A stretch of DNA of 64,000 nucleotides from assembly GCF_030848395.1 (NCBI RefSeq), contig NZ_JAVDBT010000017.1:1-64000 (forward strand). Reading direction: 5' to 3'. The first letter of the stretch is position 1, and every line of letters starts with the position of its first letter. The translations under genes and the position numbers were made by a program. Source of the stretch: Pseudogemmobacter lacusdianii. Lineage in GTDB: Bacteria; Pseudomonadota; Alphaproteobacteria; Rhodobacterales; Rhodobacteraceae. The notes beneath the pieces are model-generated. The model saw only the letters and a list, made by a program, of their open reading frames with translations, made no database searches and was not told where the DNA came from. Shown one piece after another: positions 52,475 through 61,272 of the stretch.

Positions 52475-53634
52475 GAAGCCGGGGCGGGATCGCCGAGATA
52501 GCGGCTCATCAGCGCCTGAGCCGCAATGCCCACGCGGCCCATGAAGCCGGCTTTGGCGATCGAGGATTCCGCCACCAATTGCACCTGATGATCGGGCAAG
52601 CCGGGCACTTTGACGACAAGTTCCGCCACCGGCGTGCCCGCGGCCACCGGCGCCATCAGCGGGCCTTTGTAGATCACTTCGGCCTCAACCTGACCTTGCA
52701 CAAGGGCAGGGACCAAGAGCCGCAAGTCCTGCGCGGGGACCAGACCAACTGTCGTGGCCTCGCCAAGGAAGACATCCGCCTCGGCCACGCGCACCCCGGC
52801 CTTGGCCACGGTCTTCTCGGCAAACTGGCGGAAAGCCCAAGCGACAATGCGTTCCGATTCCTCGGCACGCGCTTTTTCCGACGGCAGGCCGGTGATCGCA
52901 AAGATGACCCGGCGATCACCTTGCTTGGCGCTGCCGACAAGGCCGTAGCCTGCTTCAGATGTATGGCCGGTCTTCAAACCATCCGCACCAATCCCCAGCT
53001 TCAACAAGGGGTTGCGGTTGAAGCGATTGTCCGGTGCGCGGCCTTTATAGTCGAATTCAGTTTCGGCAAAGACCGGGTAGTACTCGGGGAATTCCTCGAT
53101 CAAACGCAGCGCCAGAACGCCCAGATCGCGCATCGACATGCGCTGCTGGGCGTGCGGCCAGCCGCTGGCATTGGCAAAGGTCGAGGCGGTCATTCCGATC
53201 GCCCGCGCCCGCTCAGTCATCTGCGCCGAAAAGGCTTCTTCGGTGCCCGCCAGCCCTTCGGCGACGACAACGCAGGCATCATTGCCTGAGTTCACGATCA
53301 TGCCGTGGATCAGATCTTCCACCGTCGGACGGTCGCTTTCTTGCAAAAACATGGTCGACCCGCCCATCGCTTTCGCGCGCGAGGAGACGGCAAAGCTGGT
53401 GTCGAGCTGCACCCGACCGTCGCGCAAAGCCTCGAACAACATGTTGATTGTCATCAACTTTGACATGCTGGCGGGCGGCACCGGTTGGTCGGCGTTCTTG
53501 TCCATCAAGACGGTATGCGTGGTCACATCATAGACCCAAGCGGCGGTGGCTTGGGTCTCGAAGGCCGAGGCCGCGCCGGGCAGCAGGGCCGCCAGCACGA
53601 TCACTTTCAGACGCAGGCGCAAACGGTGCAGCAC
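52471..53634 (-). CDS. D-alanyl-D-alanine carboxypeptidase (PBP5/6 type)
   Basis: 387 residues with a signal peptide cut after ASA and the three penicillin-binding motifs: SMSK (SxxK), SGN (SxN) and KTG (DGLKTGHT). It trims the pentapeptide of peptidoglycan in the periplasm. A GTG at 53634 with AAGGAG five bases before it is the start; a longer in-frame reading would overlap the SPOR gene. Confidence 0.9.
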   Translation of the reverse strand: MLHRLRLRLKVIVLAALLPGAASAFETQATAAWVYDVTTHTVLMDKNADQPVPPASMSKLMTINMLFEALRDGRVQLDTSFAVSSRAKAMGGSTMFLQESDRPTVEDLIHGMIVNSGNDACVVVAEGLAGTEEAFSAQMTERARAIGMTASTFANASGWPHAQQRMSMRDLGVLALRLIEEFPEYYPVFAETEFDYKGRAPDNRFNRNPLLKLGIGADGLKTGHTSEAGYGLVGSAKQGDRRVIFAITGLPSEKARAEESERIVAWAFRQFAEKTVAKAGVRVAEADVFLGEATTVGLVPAQDLRLLVPALVQGQVEAEVIYKGPLMAPVAAGTPVAELVVKVPGLPDHQVQLVAESSIAKAGFMGRVGIAAQALMSRYLGDPAPAS

Positions 53635-53645
53635 GGTGGCTCCTT

Positions 53646-54593
53646 TCACTTCAACATATAGGCATCGGCGAAGCCGGCCGATTTTACCTTTTTCAACGTC
53701 TCGGCATTGCCGCGCGCAACGACCGACCAATAGCTTTTGCCGTTGGCAGACTCATTGCGGATAGAGGCGGGCACACCGGCTTTGCTCAAAGCGTCAACCG
53801 CGCGTTTGGCATTGGCCTCGACCGAGAAAATGCCGATCTGGATCGCGCGACCCGTGGCTGCCGCGGGGGCGGCTTTCGGGGCTGCGGCATCAATGGCGGC
53901 ACCGGCCACTGCGGCAGTGGCGGCGGCCTTCTGACCGGAAGCTGCGGGGGCTGGCGCGGCCAAAGGTTTGGTCTCAACCCCGCCGGCGGTGATCGCTCCG
54001 GCCGTTGGCGCGGCGGCACCGGCCACGGTTTCAGCGCTGTCGAGAATGGGCGTCTTCGGGGTTTCCGGCGGCGCTTCCTCGCGGCGCAGTGCGGTGACCG
54101 AGATTTTGGCGGGCGCACCGGCAAGCATGCCCAAGGCCGCTGCCGCATCCGAAGAGATCTGCAGGCGCGGGCCGGGGTTCTCACGCTCGCGCCGGAAGAG
54201 GGCGCCGATGACGAACTTGCCATTGGCAGGGTTGCGCATGATCACGCGCTCGGGGTCTTTGGCGTTGGACGAGGCAACCCAGACGCCGCCCAAGCTGGGG
54301 CGGCCGTCCCAAAGTGCGTCATCGGTCATCTGGAAGACATCTGGGGCTTCCACATCACGCTCAACCAACCGAGTGGATTTCTGCGTCTTGGCAGGGGCTG
54401 GGCTCGTCTTGTCGCCAGAGCCACCCCCGACACAACCGGCCAAAGCCAATGCCGCGGCCGAGGCCACAAGCAGCGCCCGGACAGCGGATGCCGAAGTCGT
54501 TTCGGGTGAAATAATGGTTGCCCGCTGCGCAGATGCCTGTGATGCACCTGAAACTGGTGCAAGGAGCCGCGCCGTAATGGATGCCCGTGCCAT
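53646..54593 (-). CDS. Lipoprotein with SPOR domain (RlpA-like)
   Basis: 315 residues. A hydrophobic segment ending in the lipobox LAGC (about residue 53) suggests a lipoprotein, though the N-terminal region is long for one and a later start is possible. Residues about 90-165 have a double-psi-barrel-like look (VMRNPANGKFVIG), then an Ala/Pro-rich linker, and residues about 240-315 a SPOR domain (IQIGIFSVEANAKRAVDALSKAGVPA) that binds denuded peptidoglycan at the septum. Eleven bases upstream of the carboxypeptidase gene, consistent with cell wall work. Confidence 0.8.
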   Translation of the reverse strand: MARASITARLLAPVSGASQASAQRATIISPETTSASAVRALLVASAAALALAGCVGGGSGDKTSPAPAKTQKSTRLVERDVEAPDVFQMTDDALWDGRPSLGGVWVASSNAKDPERVIMRNPANGKFVIGALFRRERENPGPRLQISSDAAAALGMLAGAPAKISVTALRREEAPPETPKTPILDSAETVAGAAAPTAGAITAGGVETKPLAAPAPAASGQKAAATAAVAGAAIDAAAPKAAPAAATGRAIQIGIFSVEANAKRAVDALSKAGVPASIRNESANGKSYWSVVARGNAETLKKVKSAGFADAYMLK

Positions 54594-54795
54594 AGATGCC
54601 CTCTCATTCGCGCGGTCTTGTTTGCCGCACTGATTGACGCCGTTCCGGGCGGTTCCGGGGCGCTTCGTGCGTCATCATATCGCCCTCGGTCTCTGCTGGG
54701 AAGGGGAGAGCGCGGCGCAGACCATCACGTTGCGCTGAATTCCTGACAAGCCGCCCCTTTCAGAATCACTCCGGGCTGCGTAAGCCCTGCGTAAC

Positions 54796-54885
54796 GGAGG
54801 AGTGGCGGAGTGGTTTAACGCACCGGTCTTGAAAACCGTCGTGGGTGAAAGCCCACCGTGGGTTCGAATCCCACCTCCTCCGCCA
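54796..54885 (+). tRNA. tRNA-Ser (anticodon UGA)
   Basis: Acceptor GGAGGAG pairs with CTCCTCC, discriminator G and an encoded CCA. The anticodon stem CCGGT-CTTGAAA-ACCGT carries anticodon TGA, a long variable arm GTGGGTGAAAGCCCAC marks a class II serine tRNA, and the T-arm GTGGGTTCGAATCCCAC is regular. Accessory DNA begins just after its end. Confidence 0.96.
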
Positions 54886-54954
54886 TCTACCCCACGCACG
54901 GTGTTGTCAGGGGAACCGCTTGAGCGGGGCAGGGCGCTAGCGTAGCTTTGCCCG

Positions 54955-55662
54955 ATGACCAGATATTCTCCGTTTTGCGACTTCAAGATCAGTTCTGCGA
55001 TCATCCGCCTGGCGGTAATGCTGTAAATTCGATTTCCGCTGTCGCTGCGGAATGTGGAAGATCTGCTGCACGAATGTGGGGTCGAGGTCAGCCACGAAAC
55101 TGTGCGGTTCTGGTGGAAAAAAGTTTGGGCCGATGTATGCAATGGAGATACGGGGCAGGCGGGTTGAAACAATGCGGACCCACCGGCAGTGACGGTGGCA
55201 CCTGGATGAGGTTTCCGTAAAAATCAACGGCGCCACGCACGACCGTTGGAGGGCGGATGGTCGCGAATGCGAGGTGCTAGAAACTCTTGTCACCAATACT
55301 CGCGACCGCAAAGCAGCATTGAAATTCCTTGGGAAATTAATGAAACGGCATGGGCGACCCGCGGTGATCGTCACTGACCGCCTGAGATTCGACGGCGTGG
55401 CCCTAAAGGGTATGGGGCGTGGAGATGACCGTGAGATGGGGCGCTGGCTCAACAACCAAGCTGAGAGCTCCCACCAGCCATTCCGCCGATGAGAGCGGGT
55501 GATGTCGCGGTTCAAGCGCATGCGGATTTTACAGAAATTCGCGGCAGTCCATGCCTCGATCCGTAACCACTTCCAACCGAGCGTCATCTTCAGAACCGTG
55601 AACATTGCAAGCACTGCCGCGCCGCCGCTCTTGCCGAGTGGCGCGGCCTTCTCGTGGCCTAA
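54955..55662 (+). pseudogene. Degenerate IS6-family transposase
   Basis: Read across frames, the segment gives nearly a whole IS6-type transposase: SSAIIRLAVML, then IRFPLSLRNVEDLLHECGVEVSHETVRFWWKKV, RWHLDEVSVKINGATH, VTNTRDRKAALKFLGKLMKRHGRPAVIVTDR, GRWLNNQAESSHQPFRR and a final RAAALAEWRG. The DDE residues remain (LDEV, VTDR, QAES). It is dead: a TAA after ML (about 55026), a frameshift near 55130, a TGA for Trp near 55198, a TGA after PFRR (55490-55492) and another shift near 55590. No terminal inverted repeats could be recognised. Confidence 0.88.
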
Positions 55663-56030
55663 CCGGCGGGATGGGTCGGACAATCGGAGACTGTTTCGAA
55701 TGCGCCTGACAGCTTCCGAGATGCAGATGGGGACCTTCTGGTCACTACGGTAGGCACAGAACTTCCTCGCTGTGCATAATTCGATAAACGCGATCTTCTG
55801 GTCCTCGCCGCTATCGCCTCTCCGCCTCCTTTCGCCACGCCAGATCCGATGCCCAACACCTGTGGGCCGGATACGCCCTTGAATAGACCGTCTGAAACAC
55901 GCCGCTTAGGCCGAATTTGAGCAGATGAGAAAGATTGGCAATCGCTCGTTTTGAGATACATCAAAATTTAGATCATGCTGGATGAGACCTAATCATCACG
56001 ATGAAAAAAAGGGGCCTCGTGGCCGGCACT
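55663..56030. other. Decayed spacer between the IS6 and PadR remnants
   Basis: About 370 bases with stop codons in all frames over short distances. Short readings such as EDQKIAFIELC on the minus strand may be gene remains, but none can be assigned. Confidence 0.4.
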
Positions 56031-56038
56031 GACGGGGC

Positions 56039-56523
56039 AGGGGTCCGCCGGATTATGGCGATTTGCGGCTTTATCTGCTCGCTTTGATTGAAGAGCTACC
56101 CAGTCATGATGACGAGTTGATCCGTGCGATCGGCGCAAAATCGGGCGGCCGCTCCATCCAGAGCCCAAGGGGGATTTATCCGTACCTTTCATGGCTTGAG
56201 GAGCTGGGTTATATTGCCCCGGTCTAGGATATTGGCCGGCGCTCATTCTCTGTCGCGGATGCGGGCAGCGCGTTCGTGCTGGTAGATCGTGCTGCGGCAG
56301 AAGAGCTTTTGCCCGTGACTGGACAAAGCAGGAAGAGGAGCATGATCCGATTCATGCCGGAATGTATGCGATCAAATCTGCCATGTCCGAGCTGTTGAGG
56401 CCAAATGAGCCTCAACCCAATCTCATCGCCGCGGTCGGGGGACTGCTGCGTTCGGCGGCGGTGAATAGTCACAATGTGAGCACGGCTGCGAAGGACGGGC
56501 GAAGGATACAGCCCGGTGACTGA
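56039..56523 (+). pseudogene. Broken PadR-family regulator
   Basis: RGPPDYGDLRLYLLALIEELPSHDDELIRAI, then GIYPYLSWLEELGYIAPV, is the PadR winged helix. A TAG at 56226 follows directly; the frame continues with DIGRRSFSVADAGSAFVL and ends by frameshift near 56340, after which the C-terminal part GMYAIKSAMSELLRPNEPQPNLIAAVGGLLRSAA appears in another frame up to the TGA at 56519-56521. No clean ATG remains. PadR regulators often sit before siderophore-interacting protein genes, as here, so this was probably its repressor. Confidence 0.8.
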
Positions 56524-56565
56524 ACTTCAATAAAAGTCGGAACTTAAGGAAATAGGACCAACGCT

Positions 56566-57306
56566 ATGGAGCCCATCATCACGCGTCATCGGTTTGATAT
56601 CCGCCGCCGCACCCTCACCTTGCGAGAGAAGACATGGATCACGCCCAGTATGATCCGTCTTGTACTCGAAGGCGATGATCTGGCCGATTTCACCAGTCTT
56701 GCCCCAGATGACCATATCAAGCTGTTCTTTGAGACCGGCGCCGAAAAGCCACAGATGCGGGACTACACGCCTCGGGCCTTTGATCCCGAAGCCTGCACGC
56801 TGACACTGGATTTCGCCGTGCATGATGCGGGGCCTGCGACCCATTGGGCGGTGACTGCTGAGCCAGGCGACCGTTTGACGATTGGTGGTCCGCGCGGATC
56901 GGCAGTGGTGACAGCAACGTTCGACTGGTGGCTTTTGATCGGAGACGAGACCGCCCTTCCTGCCATGGGCCGCTGGGTGGAGGAAATGCCCGAAGGCGCG
57001 TCAGTGATCACTTTGGGCCTTGTAAGGAATGCCGCTGAAGAACAGCTCTGGGAGAGCCGGTCCGACCATCAGGCCTATTGGCATCACCGCGAGGACCCGA
57101 CCCGGCCAGAGGATGCGCTCGCGGCGGTGGCCGCGTTGACGCTGCCGCGCGGCAAAGGCTTTGTGTGGATCGCGGCAGAGGCGGCCGTTGCGCGCGCGCT
57201 GCGCGACCATTTCCAGAATGAGCGCGCCCATCCGCACGCCTGGATAAAAGCCGCAGGTTACTGGGTCAGGGGCGAAGCCGATGCCAGCGTTAAGTCGTTC
57301 GACTGA
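56566..57306 (+). CDS. Siderophore-interacting protein (ferric-siderophore reductase)
   Basis: 246 residues of the SIP/ViuB family: an FAD-binding barrel with MRDYTPRAFDPEACTLTLDFAVH, GPATHWA and GGPRGSAVV, and a C-terminal NAD(P)-binding-like domain with LLIGDETALPA and WIAAEAAVARAL. It reduces ferric siderophores in the cytoplasm to release iron. AAGGAAA lies upstream of the ATG. The gene is intact although the neighbouring regulator is broken. Confidence 0.88.
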   Translation: MEPIITRHRFDIRRRTLTLREKTWITPSMIRLVLEGDDLADFTSLAPDDHIKLFFETGAEKPQMRDYTPRAFDPEACTLTLDFAVHDAGPATHWAVTAEPGDRLTIGGPRGSAVVTATFDWWLLIGDETALPAMGRWVEEMPEGASVITLGLVRNAAEEQLWESRSDHQAYWHHREDPTRPEDALAAVAALTLPRGKGFVWIAAEAAVARALRDHFQNERAHPHAWIKAAGYWVRGEADASVKSFD

Positions 57307-57751
57307 GGTATCACAGGATCGAAGGTCAATTGCTTTGACGCCTGTACCAAGCGTTCGACATTCTAGACGATGCAATTTTTATCACCCCGCCCTCTGTTTG
57401 AAAGGGCGGGGCGACAACGTACAGGGGCGGCAGGTGTCACTGGGGATTTGGGCGGCCTGATCGCGCAGGACGACTGTCACCGTAAACCGTCAGATAGCGG
57501 CCTTCGGGTGAGCCGATTTTGCCAGCTTGCTTAACCATTTGTGAACAACAAATGGCATTTGTAGAGCCGATAACGAGCCCCTGGCTGCGCTCTTTCGCTT
57601 TGTTAGAGAACAAAGGGCAGGGCGGACAATCGCGCGAGTGTTGCGGGACGGCCGGGAAGGTCCTGCCGGTCCGGGGGCGGCGGCGGGCATGCAAAAGGCG
57701 GAGCCGCTAATATGCGCGCCCCGCCTTGGTCTTGCTCATGCGGTGGGAGGC
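57307..57751. other. Intergenic region with hairpins and two inverted repeats
   Basis: About 445 bases between convergent genes. CCCCGCCCT (57385-57393) pairs with AGGGCGGGG (57403-57411), a perfect 9-bp hairpin without a following T-run. CCATTTGT (57535-57542) / ACAAATGG (57548-57555) and CTTTGTT (57598-57604) / AACAAAG (57609-57615) are perfect short inverted repeats with a TTTGT/ACAAA core. A possible minus-strand reading of 85 codons (57437-57694) overlaps them; I do not trust it as a gene. Confidence 0.5.
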
Positions 57752-58783
57752 TTACTGATCGGCAGCCTCTGCCGAGAGCTGGGCGGTGATCGCTTGGGCG
57801 GTCAGGGTCAGGTTCTGGATCCCAGTGCCGACCAGATACCAGCCGCGCGGGTCAAGATGGATCACCTTACCGGCCTGCCAGGCCTTGGTCACGGCAATAG
57901 CGGGATCTTTGCTCAGACGGTCTTGCACATCACTCGGCTGAGGGCTCGAGATTGCGGCGCGGTCGAGGGTGATGATCCAATCAGGCTCAGCCGCCAAAGC
58001 GGCGTCGCGGGCTTCGAGTTGACGCTGGCGCGCGGCTTCTGCCTCGGGCGAGCCCGGCTCGGGACGGGGGGCCGCTGTGGCGTTGGGATCAATCGGATCC
58101 ATCACCGAACCCATGCCGAGGTAATCGTACAAAGTGCCGAAGCGTTGGCCAGGGGCATGGGCCATGCTGGTCTTGGCAACGGCGAATAAAACCAATGCCG
58201 TATCGTCGTCTTTGACGGCAGCTTGCATGGTGGCAACTGCGGTGGTCAACTCGGCGATCTTGGCCGCTGCGGCATCTTCTGCCCCAAAGACCTGGCCCAG
58301 AGTCAGCGTGTTGGCGATGGTATCTGCGACCAGACCGCCGCCTGCTGGCGAGAGGTCAAGGGTCGGGGCAATGTCCTTCACAGCATCATATTTCGACGCG
58401 GACCGCCCCGAGATGATAATCAGATCGGGCGCGAGTGCCTTCAATGCGGCCAGATCAGGCTCAAACAAGGTGCCGACACCGATAAATTTGGGGTCATTAT
58501 AGGCGCTGAGATAGCCCGGCACATTCGCCGCGCCATCTTCACCACGCGGCAGACCGGCCACCGCATCAACGCCAAGCGCGTCGATGATATCCAAAGCGGC
58601 CAGATCGAAAACGGCGACCTTCTTGGGTGGGCTTTCAATCGAAAGCTCTCCCTTGGCATGTTTAACGACCACAACTTCAGCGCTGGCTAGACCCGGCAGG
58701 AAAGCGGCGGAGATGAACGCAGCAGCACCAAAGGCGCGAAGCAATGCGCGACGATGCGCGGGAACAGTCAAAATCATCATCAT
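57752..58783 (-). CDS. Siderophore-type ABC binding protein (CeuE/FatB-like)
   Basis: 343 residues with a signal peptide (cut after ASA near residue 36) and the class III binding-protein fold of siderophore receptors (KVAVFDLAALDIIDALGVDAVAGLP, then PDLIIISGRSASKYDAV). ATG codons at 58783, 58780 and 58777 are all possible; AAGGA just before favours the last. It lies 85 bases after the TonB-dependent receptor gene on the same strand, so the receptor and this binding protein probably form one uptake route. Confidence 0.87.
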   Translation of the reverse strand: MMMILTVPAHRRALLRAFGAAAFISAAFLPGLASAEVVVVKHAKGELSIESPPKKVAVFDLAALDIIDALGVDAVAGLPRGEDGAANVPGYLSAYNDPKFIGVGTLFEPDLAALKALAPDLIIISGRSASKYDAVKDIAPTLDLSPAGGGLVADTIANTLTLGQVFGAEDAAAAKIAELTTAVATMQAAVKDDDTALVLFAVAKTSMAHAPGQRFGTLYDYLGMGSVMDPIDPNATAAPRPEPGSPEAEAARQRQLEARDAALAAEPDWIITLDRAAISSPQPSDVQDRLSKDPAIAVTKAWQAGKVIHLDPRGWYLVGTGIQNLTLTAQAITAQLSAEAADQ

Positions 58784-58868
58784 ATCCTTGCAGCAAAGAC
58801 AGGGGAGGGGCACGGATGCGCCCGGAAAGCGCGCGCGCGAAAGGGGCAAGCGCGCGCAATTGTCGTCA

Positions 58869-60980
58869 TCAGAACCGTTTGGTTAGGCTCAACCAGGCGC
58901 GACGGCCTTCGACAACGGTGTTGCTGTCGATGTTGTTCACCTCATGGTCTAAGGCGTTATAGACCGCGAAGCTTATATTGACGCTGTCGTTGATCGCATA
59001 GTCAGCGCCCAGATCCACCGTGGTATAGCCCGCATATTTGCGACCCGTGGCATCGCCGATGGTGACCGGAGTGCCATTGCTGCCAAGGCGCAAACCGGCG
59101 GCAATTTCACTGCCGTGGTAATTCCCCGAAGCCCAGGCGCTCAGACCTTCAAGCGGAGTATCCCAATCAAAACGTAGGCTTGCCATATGCTCGGGCGTGC
59201 GTGTCAGCGGGAAGCCTGCGTACTCGCCGGTCTTTTGCTTAGAGTCGGTATAGGTGTAATTGGCGCGCATTTGCAGATCATCCACAATCGTCCAATCGAA
59301 GGTCAGCTCTAGGCCGCGGATCCTGGCGGATTGGACGTTGCGATTGTAGAAGGTGTCGTAATACTGCAGGCTGCCGTCGGCCGCGGTATATTGCGGACCT
59401 TCCAGCCACGGCACCGGATTGCCAGCGTCGTCGTAAAGACGGTAATTCTCGATCTTGTCCTTGAAGTTGGTCTGGAAGATCGTCGCGCCGAATTGCATCG
59501 GACCCTTATCATAGACCATGGCCAACTCGTAGCTGGTGGTGGTCTCGGGCGACAGATTTGGGTCGGCGATGATGACGCCGCAGGTCTGTGTGGTGCGGCA
59601 GTTGCCGCCGCCGGTGGTATAGGCATAGCCGGGTGCGATTGAGCGGATATCCGGCGCGCGGAAGCCCGTCGAGACACCACCTTTGATGGTCAACGCATCA
59701 CTTGCAGTCCAGACGCCGTAAAGGCGCGGGGTGAAGTGGCCATCGTATTCGGAATGGTCGTTGAAGCGCAGGCCGCCGGTCAAAGCAAAGCTGTCGGTCA
59801 ACTGCCACTCATCCTCGACGAACAAGGCCCATTGATCTGCCCGGAACTTCTCATCCAGCCCGGTGAGCATGCCGGGGTTTTGGTCGGTCAGATCGGCGCG
59901 GATAACCTGACCGCCGAAGGTCAGGTTATGTTGTGTTTGGGCACCCAATTGGGTGTTGAGCTTGGCATCGAGCACGGTGTTGGCGATCTCGGGTGAACGG
60001 GCGCCCTCGGCCCAGCCGGTCGGGTTCTGGGTGAAGCCGGTACGCTCGGCCCATTCCTTCGACAGCGATACTTCCGACGTGCCGATTGCCCAACGCCCGA
60101 TATGGGTCAATGAGAGGTGATCACGGCTGTTGTCGCTATAGCTGGAGCCGGCGAGGGGTTCATTCTTCAGATTGGTGCGGCCAGCCTCAAACATCACGTC
60201 TTGATTGTCATCCGGAGTCCAGCTCAGGCGGACGTTCAGATCGCGCTCATCTGAACCGTTCATGCCGCCGACAACCGTCGCGGCGTCACGTTGCATGGCG
60301 CGGCCCCAGATCTGCAGGCCCAGACGATCGGTCACGATCGGGCCGTTCAGGTAGAAGGACAGCTGCTGTTTGTCGCCGTAATCGTCGCCCGGATTGACAG
60401 TAGCATCGACGGTGACTTCGCCGCCCCAGACATCGCCCACCTTCTTGGTGATGATGTTCACCACGCCGCCCATGGCATCCGAGCCATAAAGCGAGGACAT
60501 CGGTCCGCGCACGACTTCAATGCGCTCAATCGCCGAGACCGGCGGCACGAAGCTTTGCTCAAAACCGGCATTGCCGTTGGTGCGGGCGTCACGGGTGCTC
60601 TGGCGTTTGCCATCGACGAGAATCAGCGTGTATGCGCCTGATAGGCCGCGAATGAAAATATCCGTCTCATTTGCGACACCGGTCACAACAACGCCCTGAA
60701 CACCTTTCAGGGCATCCGTGAGCGAAGAGAAGTCACCCTTTTGCAACTCTTCGCCGCTGATCACGCTGATGCTGGCGGGAGCATCTTTCAGGAGCTGTTC
60801 AAAGCCCGAAGCGGTGATCACGATCTGTCCTAGGTACTCGGTCTCTCCCACGGATTGTGCGAGAGCAGAGGTGGAAATGCCTGCCGTAAAGGCAAGCGAA
60901 AGGGCCGGGATCTGGCCCCGAAGCTGCCAAGCGCTGCTGCTGAGATGCGCGCGGGCATGCGATATCCGTCGGGATGACAT
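58869..60980 (-). CDS. TonB-dependent siderophore receptor
   Basis: 703 residues: signal peptide cut after ALA (about residue 35), a plug domain (IVITASGFEQLLKDAPASISVISGEEL, then GMSDAMGG-like MSSLYGSDAMGGVVNIITKK) and a 22-strand barrel ending in LSLTKRF with C-terminal Phe, as outer membrane proteins require. CirA/FepA-like catecholate receptor in overall layout. ATG at 60980 with GGAG upstream; an earlier ATG at 61013 lacks one. It faces the divergent permease operon across an AT-rich region. Confidence 0.9.
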   Translation of the reverse strand: MSSRRISHARAHLSSSAWQLRGQIPALSLAFTAGISTSALAQSVGETEYLGQIVITASGFEQLLKDAPASISVISGEELQKGDFSSLTDALKGVQGVVVTGVANETDIFIRGLSGAYTLILVDGKRQSTRDARTNGNAGFEQSFVPPVSAIERIEVVRGPMSSLYGSDAMGGVVNIITKKVGDVWGGEVTVDATVNPGDDYGDKQQLSFYLNGPIVTDRLGLQIWGRAMQRDAATVVGGMNGSDERDLNVRLSWTPDDNQDVMFEAGRTNLKNEPLAGSSYSDNSRDHLSLTHIGRWAIGTSEVSLSKEWAERTGFTQNPTGWAEGARSPEIANTVLDAKLNTQLGAQTQHNLTFGGQVIRADLTDQNPGMLTGLDEKFRADQWALFVEDEWQLTDSFALTGGLRFNDHSEYDGHFTPRLYGVWTASDALTIKGGVSTGFRAPDIRSIAPGYAYTTGGGNCRTTQTCGVIIADPNLSPETTTSYELAMVYDKGPMQFGATIFQTNFKDKIENYRLYDDAGNPVPWLEGPQYTAADGSLQYYDTFYNRNVQSARIRGLELTFDWTIVDDLQMRANYTYTDSKQKTGEYAGFPLTRTPEHMASLRFDWDTPLEGLSAWASGNYHGSEIAAGLRLGSNGTPVTIGDATGRKYAGYTTVDLGADYAINDSVNISFAVYNALDHEVNNIDSNTVVEGRRAWLSLTKRF

Positions 60981-61272
60981 TGCAGTCTCCTTCACCGATG
61001 AAAAACGAGCCATGAGTACATGGCTGGCGGTTAAGTGCTTGCAAATGCTGGCTATTTTTTCTCGGCGTTAGCCTGAGACCCAGAGAGAATTGTGGTGATT
61101 CTAGGCTGGGGTCAAGCCGTTCTAATCAATTTCAACGATCGTGCCATCAAGTTTTACTAAATTAGTCAGGTTTAATTGACCTCCCCGCTTTCTGGCCTTA
61201 GATGAGGTCAGCTTTGTCGGTCAGAGACCACAGCGCCAGCCGTATCCAGACCTTTCCTCCTGGGGGACCCCA
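60981..61272. promoter_or_regulatory. Divergent iron-transport promoter region
   Basis: 292 bases without a gene. The AT-rich centre holds the perfect palindrome ACTAA-A-TTAGT (61156-61166) and, next to it, GTCA (61165-61168) / TGAC (61177-61180) as inverted repeat. Their place between two iron-transport transcription units suggests an iron-responsive operator (Fur, IscR or RirA class), but I cannot assign the regulator. Confidence 0.5.

Noticed and set aside
54675-55172. Minus-strand reading of 165 codons over the tRNA-Ser gene
   Set aside because: It covers a certain tRNA and the transposase remnant on the other strand.
54886-55700. IS6 terminal inverted repeats and target duplication
   Set aside because: I compared the flanks of the transposase remnant and found no convincing pair.
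57385-57411. Perfect GC hairpin as terminator of the siderophore-interacting protein gene
   Set aside because: No T-run follows on either strand, so it is listed only as a hairpin in the intergenic region.
57437-57694. Minus-strand reading of 85 codons between two siderophore genes
   Set aside because: No recognisable motif, no clear ribosome site, and it covers inverted repeats; probably chance.
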